From contig JABDNH010000007.1 of the NCBI GenBank assembly GCA_013001055.1, forward strand, positions 175,422 to 239,421: 64,000 nt of DNA. The letters are read 5' to 3'. Position 1 is the first letter of the stretch; each line of letters starts with the position of its first letter. Shown piece after piece: positions 28,978-38,482 of this stretch. This DNA is from Sphingomonas sp. (GTDB lineage Bacteria; Pseudomonadota; Alphaproteobacteria; Sphingomonadales; Sphingomonadaceae). Below the pieces are notes generated by a model that worked only from the letters and a program-made list of their open reading frames with translations, ran no database searches and had not been told where the DNA came from. A program made the translations under genes and the position numbers.

Positions 28978-29459
28978 TCGGTAATCCCCCGTTCGCTCAT
29001 GCGGAAACGGGCGATGTCCTTCATATCCTCGGGGATGCGTTCGTCCTCGAGGAAAAGGGTGGGATTCCAGATCAGGAAAGTTTCGCCGGTGCCGACGAAA
29101 AGCGCGAGATCCTCGATCTTGCCTTTCATCTTCATCATCGGCGGAATCACGATGCGACCCGACTTGTCGTAGGACACGTCTTCGCTCGCGCCAAAAGCCA
29201 TCATGTTGGCCATCGCAGCGTCGAGGTCGGAGCCGATCGCGGTTTCGGTTTTCTCGGCGCGGCGTTCTATCTTGGCATGCTTGGTGGCCGCGTGGCCGGG
29301 ATCGTAAGCTTCAAGGCAGGGCAGCAAAGCGTGCTTGGCAAGAACGATCGCGCGGGCATCGCCGCGGCGTTCAACCACACTGCGCAGGAAGGCCGGCAGT
29401 GAGACGCGCCCCTTGGCGTCTACTGCGTTAAGCGCACTTCCCTGAAACAGATGGTCCAC
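28974..29459 (-). CDS. mraZ: Transcriptional regulator / division-cluster protein MraZ
   Basis: The 161-residue MraZ has two AbrB-like swapped-hairpin repeats: ALNAVDAKGRVSLPAFLR near the N-terminus and SYDKSGRIVIPPMM later. MraZ binds repeats upstream of its own gene and represses the cluster. The track start is 26 residues too far; GTG 29459 has GGAG five bases upstream and puts the DAKGR motif at the usual distance. A 10-bp-period repeat that fits a MraZ operator lies 147 bases upstream. Confidence 0.93.
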   Translation of the reverse strand: MDHLFQGSALNAVDAKGRVSLPAFLRSVVERRGDARAIVLAKHALLPCLEAYDPGHAATKHAKIERRAEKTETAIGSDLDAAMANMMAFGASEDVSYDKSGRIVIPPMMKMKGKIEDLALFVGTGETFLIWNPTLFLEDERIPEDMKDIARFRMSERGITE

Positions 29460-29605
29460 TTGCTCTCCCCGCTTCGGGCGCAAGGCACAGCTTCCCTGTC
29501 TTCGGATGAGCGGCATCGCCGCCCGAACCGAACCCATTCATCGAGAAACGGATTGCCCCGCGCTTCCAACGAAATGTGAGTAACCTACGTCAGCGCGGAT
29601 TTCAA

Positions 29606-29640
29606 TGCCATTTCATGCCATTTTATGGGTTTCTGTGACT
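29606..29640. promoter_or_regulatory. Candidate MraZ-binding repeats upstream of mraZ
   Basis: On the plus strand TGCCA (29606), TGCCA (29616), TGGGT (29626) and TGACT (29636) recur at exactly 10-base intervals, with TTTCA and TTTTA as the first two spacers. The known MraZ operator in E. coli is TGGGA repeated every 10 bases, so spacing and TG anchors match while the inner bases differ. Confidence 0.55.
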
Positions 29641-29712
29641 CTTGGCGGTTTTCTGCGCCTTTTGGAGGGTGCAAAATGGGGCTAGCCTGCCGCATCAAGC
29701 AGTTGAAAACCC

Positions 29713-29721
29713 TGTGGATAA
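29713..29721. promoter_or_regulatory. Perfect DnaA box (TTATCCACA)
   Basis: TGTGGATAA is an exact complement of the DnaA consensus TTATCCACA. It sits 254 bases upstream of the mraZ start and 39 bases after the stop of the lipoprotein gene. A lone box may still bind DnaA and couple dcw expression to replication; this is inference. Confidence 0.45.
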
Positions 29722-29759
29722 CTCTGTTGGAAAGAAAATTCGCCGCGACTCGGCGCAAC

Positions 29760-30479
29760 TCAGTCCTGCAGCCGTGCGAGCTGCGCCATCAGAAAGGGAA
29801 GATTGCCGTCGGTCGGGCCATCGAGCCCGCCTTCACCGGTCATGATGAAATCCGCATCGGCAATGATCAGCGCCTTGCCCTTGCCGACCGTGCACACCGC
29901 TACGAGGCCCTCGCTCTCGGTGCGGCAAGCTTCCTTGGTCGCAACGAGGTGCCCGCGCGCGCCAACCAGCACTGCACTGTCGTCATTCCCCATTAGCTCG
30001 GGCCCGCTGACCTGCGGACCTTCAAGTGCAACACCCCAATGACCAAGCAGCCCGGTATCCGGAAACGCGAACAGCGGACGTCGCCGGTCGCCGAGCGGTA
30101 GCGAGGACTCCCACAAAAGACGCGGATCGGCGAGCAGCAGGACACGCCCCCCTGCCCGCACCCAGGCGTCCAGCTCGACCAGCCCATCGGCCGTTTGCGC
30201 CGGTGCATGCGCCATCAGCAGGAGGTCCGTCCCCTCAAGGCTCGCAGCATCTGCCGCTGCGATCAGGTGCACGGCGTATTGCGCCTCGAGTGCGTCGAGC
30301 ACTGGGGAACCGCTCGACTCGAGCGAAAACCCATCTTCGGGAAACGCCAGCGGAAGGCTGGTCAGCAACGCCAGCGCGGGCGCTTCGACCTGAGCGTTGG
30401 ACGCTACCGGCTGCGTGTCTTCGGGCGGCGTCGCCTCGCATCCGGCGAGGGCCAGCAACAAGGCGGCAACCACCCTCAC
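29760..30479 (-). CDS. Putative lipoprotein, DUF4350/GldG-type amidotransferase-like domain
   Basis: The 239-residue protein begins with a lipoprotein signal (LLLALAGC, Cys14). The rest resembles the DUF4350/GldG-like class-I-amidotransferase fold: LLLMAHAPAQTADGLVELDAWVRAGGRVLLLADPRLL, then VCTVGKGKALIIADADFI. Such proteins usually accompany ABC-2 type transporter parts, but none is present here. It overlaps the upstream small membrane-protein gene by four bases. I am confident of the lipobox and less of the family. Confidence 0.7.
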   Translation of the reverse strand: MRVVAALLLALAGCEATPPEDTQPVASNAQVEAPALALLTSLPLAFPEDGFSLESSGSPVLDALEAQYAVHLIAAADAASLEGTDLLLMAHAPAQTADGLVELDAWVRAGGRVLLLADPRLLWESSLPLGDRRRPLFAFPDTGLLGHWGVALEGPQVSGPELMGNDDSAVLVGARGHLVATKEACRTESEGLVAVCTVGKGKALIIADADFIMTGEGGLDGPTDGNLPFLMAQLARLQD

Positions 30480-30820
30480 TCTTCGACTATACCTCCGCGC
30501 GCGCCGCCTTCTGCAAGGTCATCGCGCAGCGCGTCGGTAAGCGCACCATCCTTCTCGTCGACGGCCTTGTCGGGCTCGGTCGGTGCGGGGGCCTGTCGCG
30601 GCGCGGCGCCGATTTCCTCCAGCGGATCGGCGGGCGGCGCCGCGTCATCGGCCAACTTCTCTTCGACCGGATCGGCAGCCTCTCGCCCCTGCTCGGTCAT
30701 CGCCGTGCCAAGGATCACCAACAGGAAGACGAAGGCCAGCCCGGTGATCCCGATGCGGATGCGCTGATTTCTCTCCTGGCTAGCGGTCATGACAGTTTCT
30801 TCTGCTTCACGGCGAGACAT
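30476..30820 (-). CDS. Hypothetical single-pass membrane protein
   Basis: The 114-residue protein has one hydrophobic helix (about 22-42, IGITGLAFVFLLVILGTAM), then an acidic Pro/Ala-rich tail. I do not recognise a family. An internal ATG at 30790 (MTASQERNQ) is an equally plausible start and gives 104 residues; neither has a clear Shine-Dalgarno. It is coupled to the lipoprotein gene downstream by a four-base overlap. Confidence 0.65.
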   Translation of the reverse strand: MSRREAEETVMTASQERNQRIRIGITGLAFVFLLVILGTAMTEQGREAADPVEEKLADDAAPPADPLEEIGAAPRQAPAPTEPDKAVDEKDGALTDALRDDLAEGGARGGIVEE

Positions 30821-30872
30821 CCACCGATATTAGGCTTGATTTTCAATGCTGCAATCGCGAAAAGCCGCCCCC

Positions 30873-31244
30873 ATGAAGAAGCAGCTCCTTATCGCCCTGG
30901 TCGCGGCCCCCATGATCGCCGCCTGCCAGCAGTCCGAACCCGAGGTCGTCGAGCAGTACGATCCGATGGAAGAAGAACTCGCCAACGCAGCGCCCGTTGA
31001 CATCAACATGGTGCCCATGGCTGTCGGCTCCGACGATTACCGCTGTAAGGGTAGCAACCTGCTTCTGCGCGTCGATTTCATCCGCACCGGCGACCAGATG
31101 ACCGCGCGTGTAACGCCCGCCGGCGGCGACGGCGCGACGCTTACCGAGACCTCGCCCGGCGTCTACACTTCTGAAGGTAACACGCTCAACGGTACCCCTC
31201 AGAGCGACACGGTCACTTTCAATGGGGCTTCGTGCACGCGATAA
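30873..31244 (+). CDS. Small lipoprotein, possibly MliC-like
   Basis: The 123-residue protein starts MKKQLLIALVAAPMIAAC, a clear lipoprotein signal with Cys18. The mature part is acidic, then forms a probable beta domain with two Cys (DDYRCKG and GASCTR), as in MliC/PliC lysozyme inhibitors. The similarity is slight, and I give it only as a possibility. The track start nine residues earlier is unlikely. A strong terminator follows. Confidence 0.7.
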   Translation: MKKQLLIALVAAPMIAACQQSEPEVVEQYDPMEEELANAAPVDINMVPMAVGSDDYRCKGSNLLLRVDFIRTGDQMTARVTPAGGDGATLTETSPGVYTSEGNTLNGTPQSDTVTFNGASCTR

Positions 31245-31270
31245 GTCGCGACCGAAGGCAAAAATCCAGA

Positions 31271-31299
31271 CCCCCGGCCGCAACGCCGGGGGTTTTTTT
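31271..31299 (+). terminator. Rho-independent terminator after the small lipoprotein gene
   Basis: An 8-bp perfect GC stem, CCCCCGGC and GCCGGGGG, with a six-base loop is followed by seven T. It ends only 28 bases before the purL ATG, so purL must be read either through it or from a promoter very close by. Confidence 0.88.
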
Positions 31300-31327
31300 A
31301 TGGCCCCACCCGGACTAGACGCATCGC

Positions 31328-33532
<2,205 letters not shown>

Positions 33533-33537
33533 GCGCG

Positions 33538-34116
33538 CTAGGGCTTCCGCCAGTACGCCGCACCCAGCACGATCACCCACAATAGCTGCACCCCGTAGGC
33601 GACCAGCGCACCGTGCAGATTCATGGCCAGATGGTTCGACGCCAGCAGCAACGCCGGCAGTAGCCCCGCGACCATCCCCGCACCTGCGACCAGCTTGCAC
33701 CCGTCTTGCCAAAGACCGATCGACCATAAGGCATATCCAATGCCAATGCCGATCACTCCCAGCTCCGCCAGGCTCTGATTTATCCGCCAGATTAGGTCGA
33801 AAATGTCTTGGCCGATCTCGCCCTCGCCATAGGCGCGCATAGACGGAAAGACGAACCCGTTGAGAACACCGGCCATCACTGTCGCGGCAATTCCCGCTGC
33901 ATAGAATGTGGCGGCCTGCAAGCTACGCAGCCCCTTCGCGCCCAGCAACCCGATCAAGGCCGCCGCCTGCACAAGCAGCACGATCAAGATCGCTCCATGC
34001 ATCCCGCTTATGAGTATCGCGCTATCATCGCCTCGCGGGTGCTGGCTCATCAGCGCGATACCCAGCACGCCGGTTGCGACCAGAAGACCGGCCGCCATTT
34101 TCTTCTCACTTGCCAT
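33538..34116 (-). CDS. Hypothetical six-helix membrane protein
   Basis: I do not recognise a family. The 192-residue protein has about six hydrophobic segments, including ILIVLLVQAAALIGLLGAKG and LGVIGIGIGYALWSIGLW. Loops are short and it looks like a small integral inner-membrane protein. The track start is 40 residues too far; ATG 34116 has GGAG nine bases upstream. It converges on purL with five bases between stops. Confidence 0.75.
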   Translation of the reverse strand: MASEKKMAAGLLVATGVLGIALMSQHPRGDDSAILISGMHGAILIVLLVQAAALIGLLGAKGLRSLQAATFYAAGIAATVMAGVLNGFVFPSMRAYGEGEIGQDIFDLIWRINQSLAELGVIGIGIGYALWSIGLWQDGCKLVAGAGMVAGLLPALLLASNHLAMNLHGALVAYGVQLLWVIVLGAAYWRKP

Positions 34117-34182
34117 CGTCGTCGTCTCCCCACATCCTTGCGCGTCAATTAAGCCAGCGCGGCAGGGCCCAGGCAATGAACA

Positions 34183-34290
34183 ATGACGCGCAACATTCGG
34201 GTGATCGCGCGCCAACGCTACGCAACGCCAGAGCAACTCGCGGAGCGCATGACGCTATCCCACGATGCACTGCTTGCCTTGCCCGAATGA
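34183..34290 (+). CDS. Possible 35-residue small protein (below ORF-track size)
   Basis: A short frame encodes a 35-residue, basic, helix-prone peptide beginning MTRNIRVIARQRYATPEQ. Third-position GC is high (24 of 34 codons by hand count) but not decisive, and the ribosome-binding site is poor (AGG, ten bases upstream). It ends ten bases before the Fur-type box of bfd. I list it as possible, not established. Confidence 0.25.
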   Translation: MTRNIRVIARQRYATPEQLAERMTLSHDALLALPE

Positions 34291-34300
34291 CCGATCTACT

Positions 34301-34315
34301 TGCAAATCATTCGCA
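34301..34315. promoter_or_regulatory. Fur-type iron box upstream of bfd
   Basis: TGCAAATCATTCGCA is a 15-base inverted repeat around a central base, with six of seven arm positions symmetric. It matches the TGCRAATSATTYGCA form of Fur-family boxes and lies 20 bases before the bfd ATG, where binding would block the promoter. Confidence 0.65.
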
Positions 34316-34334
34316 TTAGCGTACATTCGGTCGC

Positions 34335-34529
34335 ATGATCATCTGCAGCTGCAATGTGATTCGAGAGCATGACATTCGTGCCGCGGCCCGGCGTGGCTGC
34401 CGCGATGCCAACGCCGCTTATGCCTCGATGGGCTGCAACTTCGATTGCGCCAGCTGCGAAGACCTTGCCGAATTTCTGGTCGAGGATGAGCGCGAAAACA
34501 TGATCACCGTGGACAAGAGCGCCGCCTGA
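34335..34529 (+). CDS. bfd: Bacterioferritin-associated ferredoxin-type (2Fe-2S) protein
   Basis: The 64-residue protein has the BFD-like 2Fe-2S pattern: CSC at 4-6 and CNFDCASC at 34-41, supplying the four cluster Cys. Bfd reduces the ferric core of bacterioferritin to release iron when the cell is starved. A Fur-type box just upstream and a bfr gene 125 bases downstream support this role strongly. Confidence 0.92.
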   Translation: MIICSCNVIREHDIRAAARRGCRDANAAYASMGCNFDCASCEDLAEFLVEDERENMITVDKSAA

Positions 34530-34542
34530 ATTTTCGCGCGAC

Positions 34543-34557
34543 TGCTAATCACTCGCA
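34543..34557. promoter_or_regulatory. Second Fur-type box, upstream of bfr
   Basis: TGCTAATCACTCGCA has the same layout as the bfd box, with five of seven arm pairs symmetric. It begins 111 bases before the bfr start and 14 bases after the bfd stop. It is weaker than the first box. Confidence 0.5.
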
Positions 34558-34653
34558 TTCGCACAGAATTCCCACTTTTCCGCCATTTTTTCGTTGTAAG
34601 TCTCGCTTAATAGGCGTAGGAGCTTGCGCAAGGATGCCACGAAGGAATTTGCG

Positions 34654-35139
34654 ATGAAGGGTGACGCGAAAGTCATCGAACTGCTCAACGAAACGCTCAA
34701 GAACGAGCTGACCGCGGTCAATCAGTATTGGCTGCATTACCGCCTGCTCGACGATTGGGGCCTCACCCGCCTCGCCGATCATGAAAAGCATGAATCGATC
34801 GAGGAAATGAAGCACGCGGACGAGCTGGCCGAGCGCATCCTGATGCTCGACGGCATGCCCAACTTCCAGAAATTGGGCCAGCTGCGCATCGGCGAGAATG
34901 TCGAGGAAATCCTGAAGGCCGATCTCGCGGTCGAACTGGAGGCGGTCGAGCAATTAAAGCGCGCCATCGCGCATTGCGAGGAAGTGCAGGACTATGTCAG
35001 CCGCCAGCTCTTCACCTCGATCCTCGACGCCGAGGAAGAGCATATCGATTATATCGAAACACAGTTCGACATGATCGCCGCGATGGGCCTGCAGAATTAC
35101 TGCCAGCTCCAGTCCAAACCGGCGGACGAGGGCGCTTAG
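34654..35139 (+). CDS. bfr: Bacterioferritin
   Basis: This heme-containing 24-mer iron store is 161 residues. All dinuclear ferroxidase ligands are present (E18, E51, H54, and the later Glu and E-x-x-H segment EEEHIDYIE). The heme ligand Met52 (IEEMKHADEL) is also intact, so this is a true bacterioferritin, not a ferritin. The track start is ten residues upstream; ATG 34654 has AAGGA seven bases before it. Confidence 0.97.
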   Translation: MKGDAKVIELLNETLKNELTAVNQYWLHYRLLDDWGLTRLADHEKHESIEEMKHADELAERILMLDGMPNFQKLGQLRIGENVEEILKADLAVELEAVEQLKRAIAHCEEVQDYVSRQLFTSILDAEEEHIDYIETQFDMIAAMGLQNYCQLQSKPADEGA

Positions 35140-35192
35140 CGTTTTTCGTTTGGGGGTTGTAACCTGAAGGCGCTTCGCGCGAATACATCCGC

Positions 35193-35867
35193 ATGCAGAA
35201 CGTCCCTTCGGTCCCCTATACGGACCTGCCCGAACTTACTGATGAAGAGCGCATTGCCGCCGCGGCGCGGTTCTACGACGAAATCAGGGATCGCCGCTCG
35301 TGCCGGATGTTCACCGACGCGCCCGTACCGCGCGAGGTAATCGAACATGCGATCCGCGCGGCCGGCAGCGCACCCAACGGCGCCAACCACCAGCCGTGGC
35401 ATTTCGCCGTCATCGAAAGCGCCGACATCAAGGCAAAGGTCCGCGCCGCCGCCGAGGAGGAGGAGCGCAAATTCTACGAAGGCAAGGCGGGCGACGACTG
35501 GCTCGATGCGCTGGCCCCGATCGGCACCGATGCCGACAAGGACTTCCTCACCGTCGCCCCCTACCTCATCGTCGTCTTCGGCCAGCGTAAGGGCGGCATC
35601 GAACCGGGGGACGTGAAGCAGAACTATTACGTGATCGAGAGCGTGGGGCTCGCCTGCGGCCTCCTGCTCACCGCGCTCCACAAGGCCGGGCTCGCCACGC
35701 TGACCCATACCCCATCGCCAATGGGCTTCCTTCGCGAAATTTGCGGCCGTCCCGCGCATGAAAAGCCGGTAATGATCATCGTTGCCGGCCTGCCCGCCAA
35801 GGACGCGGCCGTCCCCGTGCACGCCACGAAAAAAAAGCCGCTCGACCAGATCACCAGCTGGCTCTAG
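35193..35867 (+). CDS. Nitroreductase family FMN protein
   Basis: The 224-residue protein has the nitroreductase fold. FMN contacts are RRSCRMFTD (34-42) and SAPNGANHQPWHF, and SVGLACGLLLTALHKAGLATL follows. The combination resembles the iodotyrosine-deiodinase/BluB-like branch more than NfsA/NfsB. The substrate is unknown. It stands alone, 53 bases after bfr. Confidence 0.88.
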   Translation: MQNVPSVPYTDLPELTDEERIAAAARFYDEIRDRRSCRMFTDAPVPREVIEHAIRAAGSAPNGANHQPWHFAVIESADIKAKVRAAAEEEERKFYEGKAGDDWLDALAPIGTDADKDFLTVAPYLIVVFGQRKGGIEPGDVKQNYYVIESVGLACGLLLTALHKAGLATLTHTPSPMGFLREICGRPAHEKPVMIIVAGLPAKDAAVPVHATKKKPLDQITSWL

Positions 35868-35947
35868 CCGCCGCCCGTCGAAAAAATCGCCGTTGCGCGT
35901 CCACCGCGCTATAGTCCCGCCCGGGAAACATTGTGGGGGGACTTGTC

Positions 35948-37204
35948 ATGGCGACGACCATGCGTGCGCGTATCCAGACCTTGGACATCATCCGCGGCGT
36001 CGCCGTCATGGGCATCCTGGCCCTCAACATTTATGCCTTCGCGGGGCCGGGCGGCATGTATTTCAATCCAACGGCCTATGGCGGAGACACCGGGCTCGAT
36101 TGGCTCACCTGGGCCTTCAATTTCGTCTTCATGGAATCAAAGTTTCGTAGCCTGTTTTCAATCATGTTCGGTGCATCCACTCTGCTGGTCATCGAGCGCG
36201 CCACCGCGAAGAATAACAGCCCGGCGCTGCGCCATTACGCGCGAATGTTCTGGCTGCTCGCATTCGGCCTCCTCCACTTCTGGTTCATCTGGTGGGGCGA
36301 CATTCTCGCGCTCTACGCCCTCATCGGCCTTCTCGTCTTCTTCTTCCGCAACCGCTCGGTAAAATGGCTACGCAACTGGGCGATAATTTTCCTCACGATC
36401 GGCTTCCTGTTTGCCGCTTCCCAGAACTTCGTCTTCTCGATGGCAGGCAATCCCGACCTCCCGGAAGAGCAGCGCGCCGAGATGATGAAAGCAGTCGAGC
36501 AGAACGAAGGCTATTTCGGCGGCCAGACCGAGGCATCACGGGAAAAGATTCAGGAACATCTGCAGATGTTTCGCGGCCCCTACGGCCCAATCATGGAACA
36601 GCGATTTGTCGATTGGCGATTCAAGCCGTTCCAGAATGCCATATTCCTTGGCCCTGAAACCTTGGGCCTTTTTCTGATCGGCATGGCACTGTTCAAGTCT
36701 GGCTTCCTCACCGGCGAATGGCGCCGCGAACGCTATCGCAAATGGGCCATTACCTGCTTTGCCATCGCAATCCCGGCCAACCTTGGCTTGCTGTGGTACC
36801 AGGTTGCATCAGGATATTCCACGCAAGCAGTTTTCAACGCCACCATTGTCCTGTCTGCGCCATTCGACATACTCATGGCGATTGGCTGGGCGGCGCTGAT
36901 CACCATGCTGGTCATGCATGCGCTCGAGACGCCCTTTTCGCAGCGGCTCGCGGCCACCGGGCGAATGGCCTTCACCAACTACCTGATGACATCGGTCGTC
37001 ATGACGACGATCTTCTACGGATACGGGCTTGGGCTGTACGGCGAATTCGGGCGCGCCGCGCTCTATCTCTTCGTGTTTGGCATGTGGGCTTTGATGCTAC
37101 TCTGGTCGAAGCCCTGGCTCGATCGCTTCCACTACGGCCCGCTCGAATGGATCTGGCGTTCGCTGTCGCGCTTCAGCCCCCAGCCGATGGTGAAGAAGGA
37201 TTAG
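35948..37204 (+). CDS. DUF418 family membrane protein
   Basis: The 418-residue protein has about eight to ten membrane helices. It begins with the family signature RIQTLDIIRGVAVMGILALNI and has FRSLFSIMFGAS. The C-terminal DUF418 part contains RMAFTNYLMTSVVMTTIFY. The function is unknown; transport or lipid modification has been suggested for the family. The track's GTG start is within the Shine-Dalgarno GGGGGG; ATG 35948 is the better start. It converges on the next gene with a four-base overlap. Confidence 0.9.
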   Translation: MATTMRARIQTLDIIRGVAVMGILALNIYAFAGPGGMYFNPTAYGGDTGLDWLTWAFNFVFMESKFRSLFSIMFGASTLLVIERATAKNNSPALRHYARMFWLLAFGLLHFWFIWWGDILALYALIGLLVFFFRNRSVKWLRNWAIIFLTIGFLFAASQNFVFSMAGNPDLPEEQRAEMMKAVEQNEGYFGGQTEASREKIQEHLQMFRGPYGPIMEQRFVDWRFKPFQNAIFLGPETLGLFLIGMALFKSGFLTGEWRRERYRKWAITCFAIAIPANLGLLWYQVASGYSTQAVFNATIVLSAPFDILMAIGWAALITMLVMHALETPFSQRLAATGRMAFTNYLMTSVVMTTIFYGYGLGLYGEFGRAALYLFVFGMWALMLLWSKPWLDRFHYGPLEWIWRSLSRFSPQPMVKKD

Positions 37205-37914
37205 GAGCCGCCAAAATATTCATCAAACGCTAGGTCACGCGGCACGATCTCTATCGTATATCCGGTGGCGGAATAATCCGTGTAGGGTCGCCCCTCTTCG
37301 TCGAAATATTGTTCGAATAGCTGCTCTTCGTCGTTTTGAAACGAGAGACAGTAAACCTCATCGCGAAACTTGGTTCCAAAATTCGCTGCCCACATCACAA
37401 GGAATGTCAACTCGTCCGACCATTCCGATTTGGGCGACGTACTCAGAACTTCGCCACCAGCATCGCTCCAGCATGTCTGTTGGCCGACTTTTTCAGCATT
37501 TCCCCAGCTATGCATGAAGACACCTTCGCCAACTCTGTAGAATTGATGCTGGTTCGGTCTCTTTGAAGTTGTGGGGGCTTGATATGTATACCGATAGTCG
37601 AAGCGATCTGCCTCCGGAACGGTCGCGTCGAAAATCTGGAGCCCCCTGCCCCCCTGTCGCCAATTTCCTTTGGCATGCGAATTCAAGTCCGCTCCGGCCG
37701 CCGAAAAGGCATTTTCAACAGATATTCCGCTGCTTTTCCAATCGGACTGGATAGGTCCGGTTGCCATTGCCTCTGCATCAATTCGGTCCACGGTCTGCCG
37801 ATAACCCGGCTTTGCAGAGAATATGGCCTCAAGATATTCTTCGTGGTCAAGCGGCTCGGCCTCGGACTGGGGAGTCGCAAACGCCAATGCCATTATATTT
37901 GCCAGCATGTTCAT
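37201..37914 (-). CDS. Hypothetical secreted protein, no recognised family
   Basis: The 237-residue protein has a short N-terminal hydrophobic stretch (MNMLANIMALAFA) that may be a signal peptide, then an acidic globular domain rich in aromatic residues, with two Cys (QQTCWSD and VYCLSF) that could pair outside the cytoplasm. I know no family for it. GC is near 53% in a 60-base hand count, below the neighbours, so it may be an acquired gene. Confidence 0.7.
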   Translation of the reverse strand: MNMLANIMALAFATPQSEAEPLDHEEYLEAIFSAKPGYRQTVDRIDAEAMATGPIQSDWKSSGISVENAFSAAGADLNSHAKGNWRQGGRGLQIFDATVPEADRFDYRYTYQAPTTSKRPNQHQFYRVGEGVFMHSWGNAEKVGQQTCWSDAGGEVLSTSPKSEWSDELTFLVMWAANFGTKFRDEVYCLSFQNDEEQLFEQYFDEEGRPYTDYSATGYTIEIVPRDLAFDEYFGGS

Positions 37915-37953
37915 GGCACCTGCCTCGCGCTGCCATCGATGGAGGCAAGTGGC

Positions 37954-38382
37954 TTAGTAGCCAGCGCGCCCGAAGCCGCCCTGCGCGGCGTTATCGCCGG
38001 CAGGCTTTCGTTTCATCAGCGGGCTTAGCTCTTCATCGAACGCTTCTATGGTGCTGGCCCAAAGTTCGCGCAGCTTGACCACGTCGGGGATGAGATTGTC
38101 GGGGAATTCCCCGATCTCGATGCAGCGGCGCGCCGCCATTTCGATTTCTTCGGCACAATCGGCAAGCATTTCCGCCCCGAACTGGCGCGATTCGCCCTTG
38201 AGCGTATGCGCGGGGATCACCAAAGCCGCGGTATCCTGCGTGCGCATGGCCTGCTCGATTTGCTCGATACTCTTGGCGCCATCTTCGCGAAAATAGCCCA
38301 GAATCTTGAGAAAACCTTCGCCCAGTTCTGCGCGCGCTTCTTCAAAATAGCGCCAATCGACGACGTTCGTTGCCTGGTTCAT
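37954..38382 (-). CDS. Stand-alone histidine phosphotransfer (Hpt) domain protein
   Basis: The 142-residue all-helical Hpt domain has the phosphorylatable His at 59 in AHTLKGESRQFGA. It would relay phosphoryl groups between a hybrid kinase and a response regulator. No kinase is nearby; a receiver protein lies at 51043. The track start is 62 residues too far: ATG 38382 has GGAGAGG five bases upstream. Confidence 0.88.
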   Translation of the reverse strand: MNQATNVVDWRYFEEARAELGEGFLKILGYFREDGAKSIEQIEQAMRTQDTAALVIPAHTLKGESRQFGAEMLADCAEEIEMAARRCIEIGEFPDNLIPDVVKLRELWASTIEAFDEELSPLMKRKPAGDNAAQGGFGRAGY

Positions 38383-38482
38383 CAACCTCTCCGACAGTCG
38401 CGCGTGCACGCTCGCGACGGTTCCACACAGCTCAATCACTAATGCGAGATGGTAAAATTTGGGTTGATGAACCCGCCGCGGG

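Larger units (their letters stand above)
29460..29759 (-). other. mraZ upstream region, 300 bases without a gene
   Basis: This gap holds the mraZ leader, a four-unit 10-bp repeat (29606-29640), one GANTC (29637-29641), and a perfect DnaA box (29713-29721). I could not place a convincing -10/-35 pair; TTGAAA, 17 bases, TACTCA on the minus strand is a weak candidate. No tRNA, small RNA or further gene is visible. Confidence 0.6.

Noticed and set aside
38461-38474. GGGTT-GATG-AACCC hairpin after der
   Set aside because: The stem is only five pairs with a broken T-run, too weak to call a terminator.
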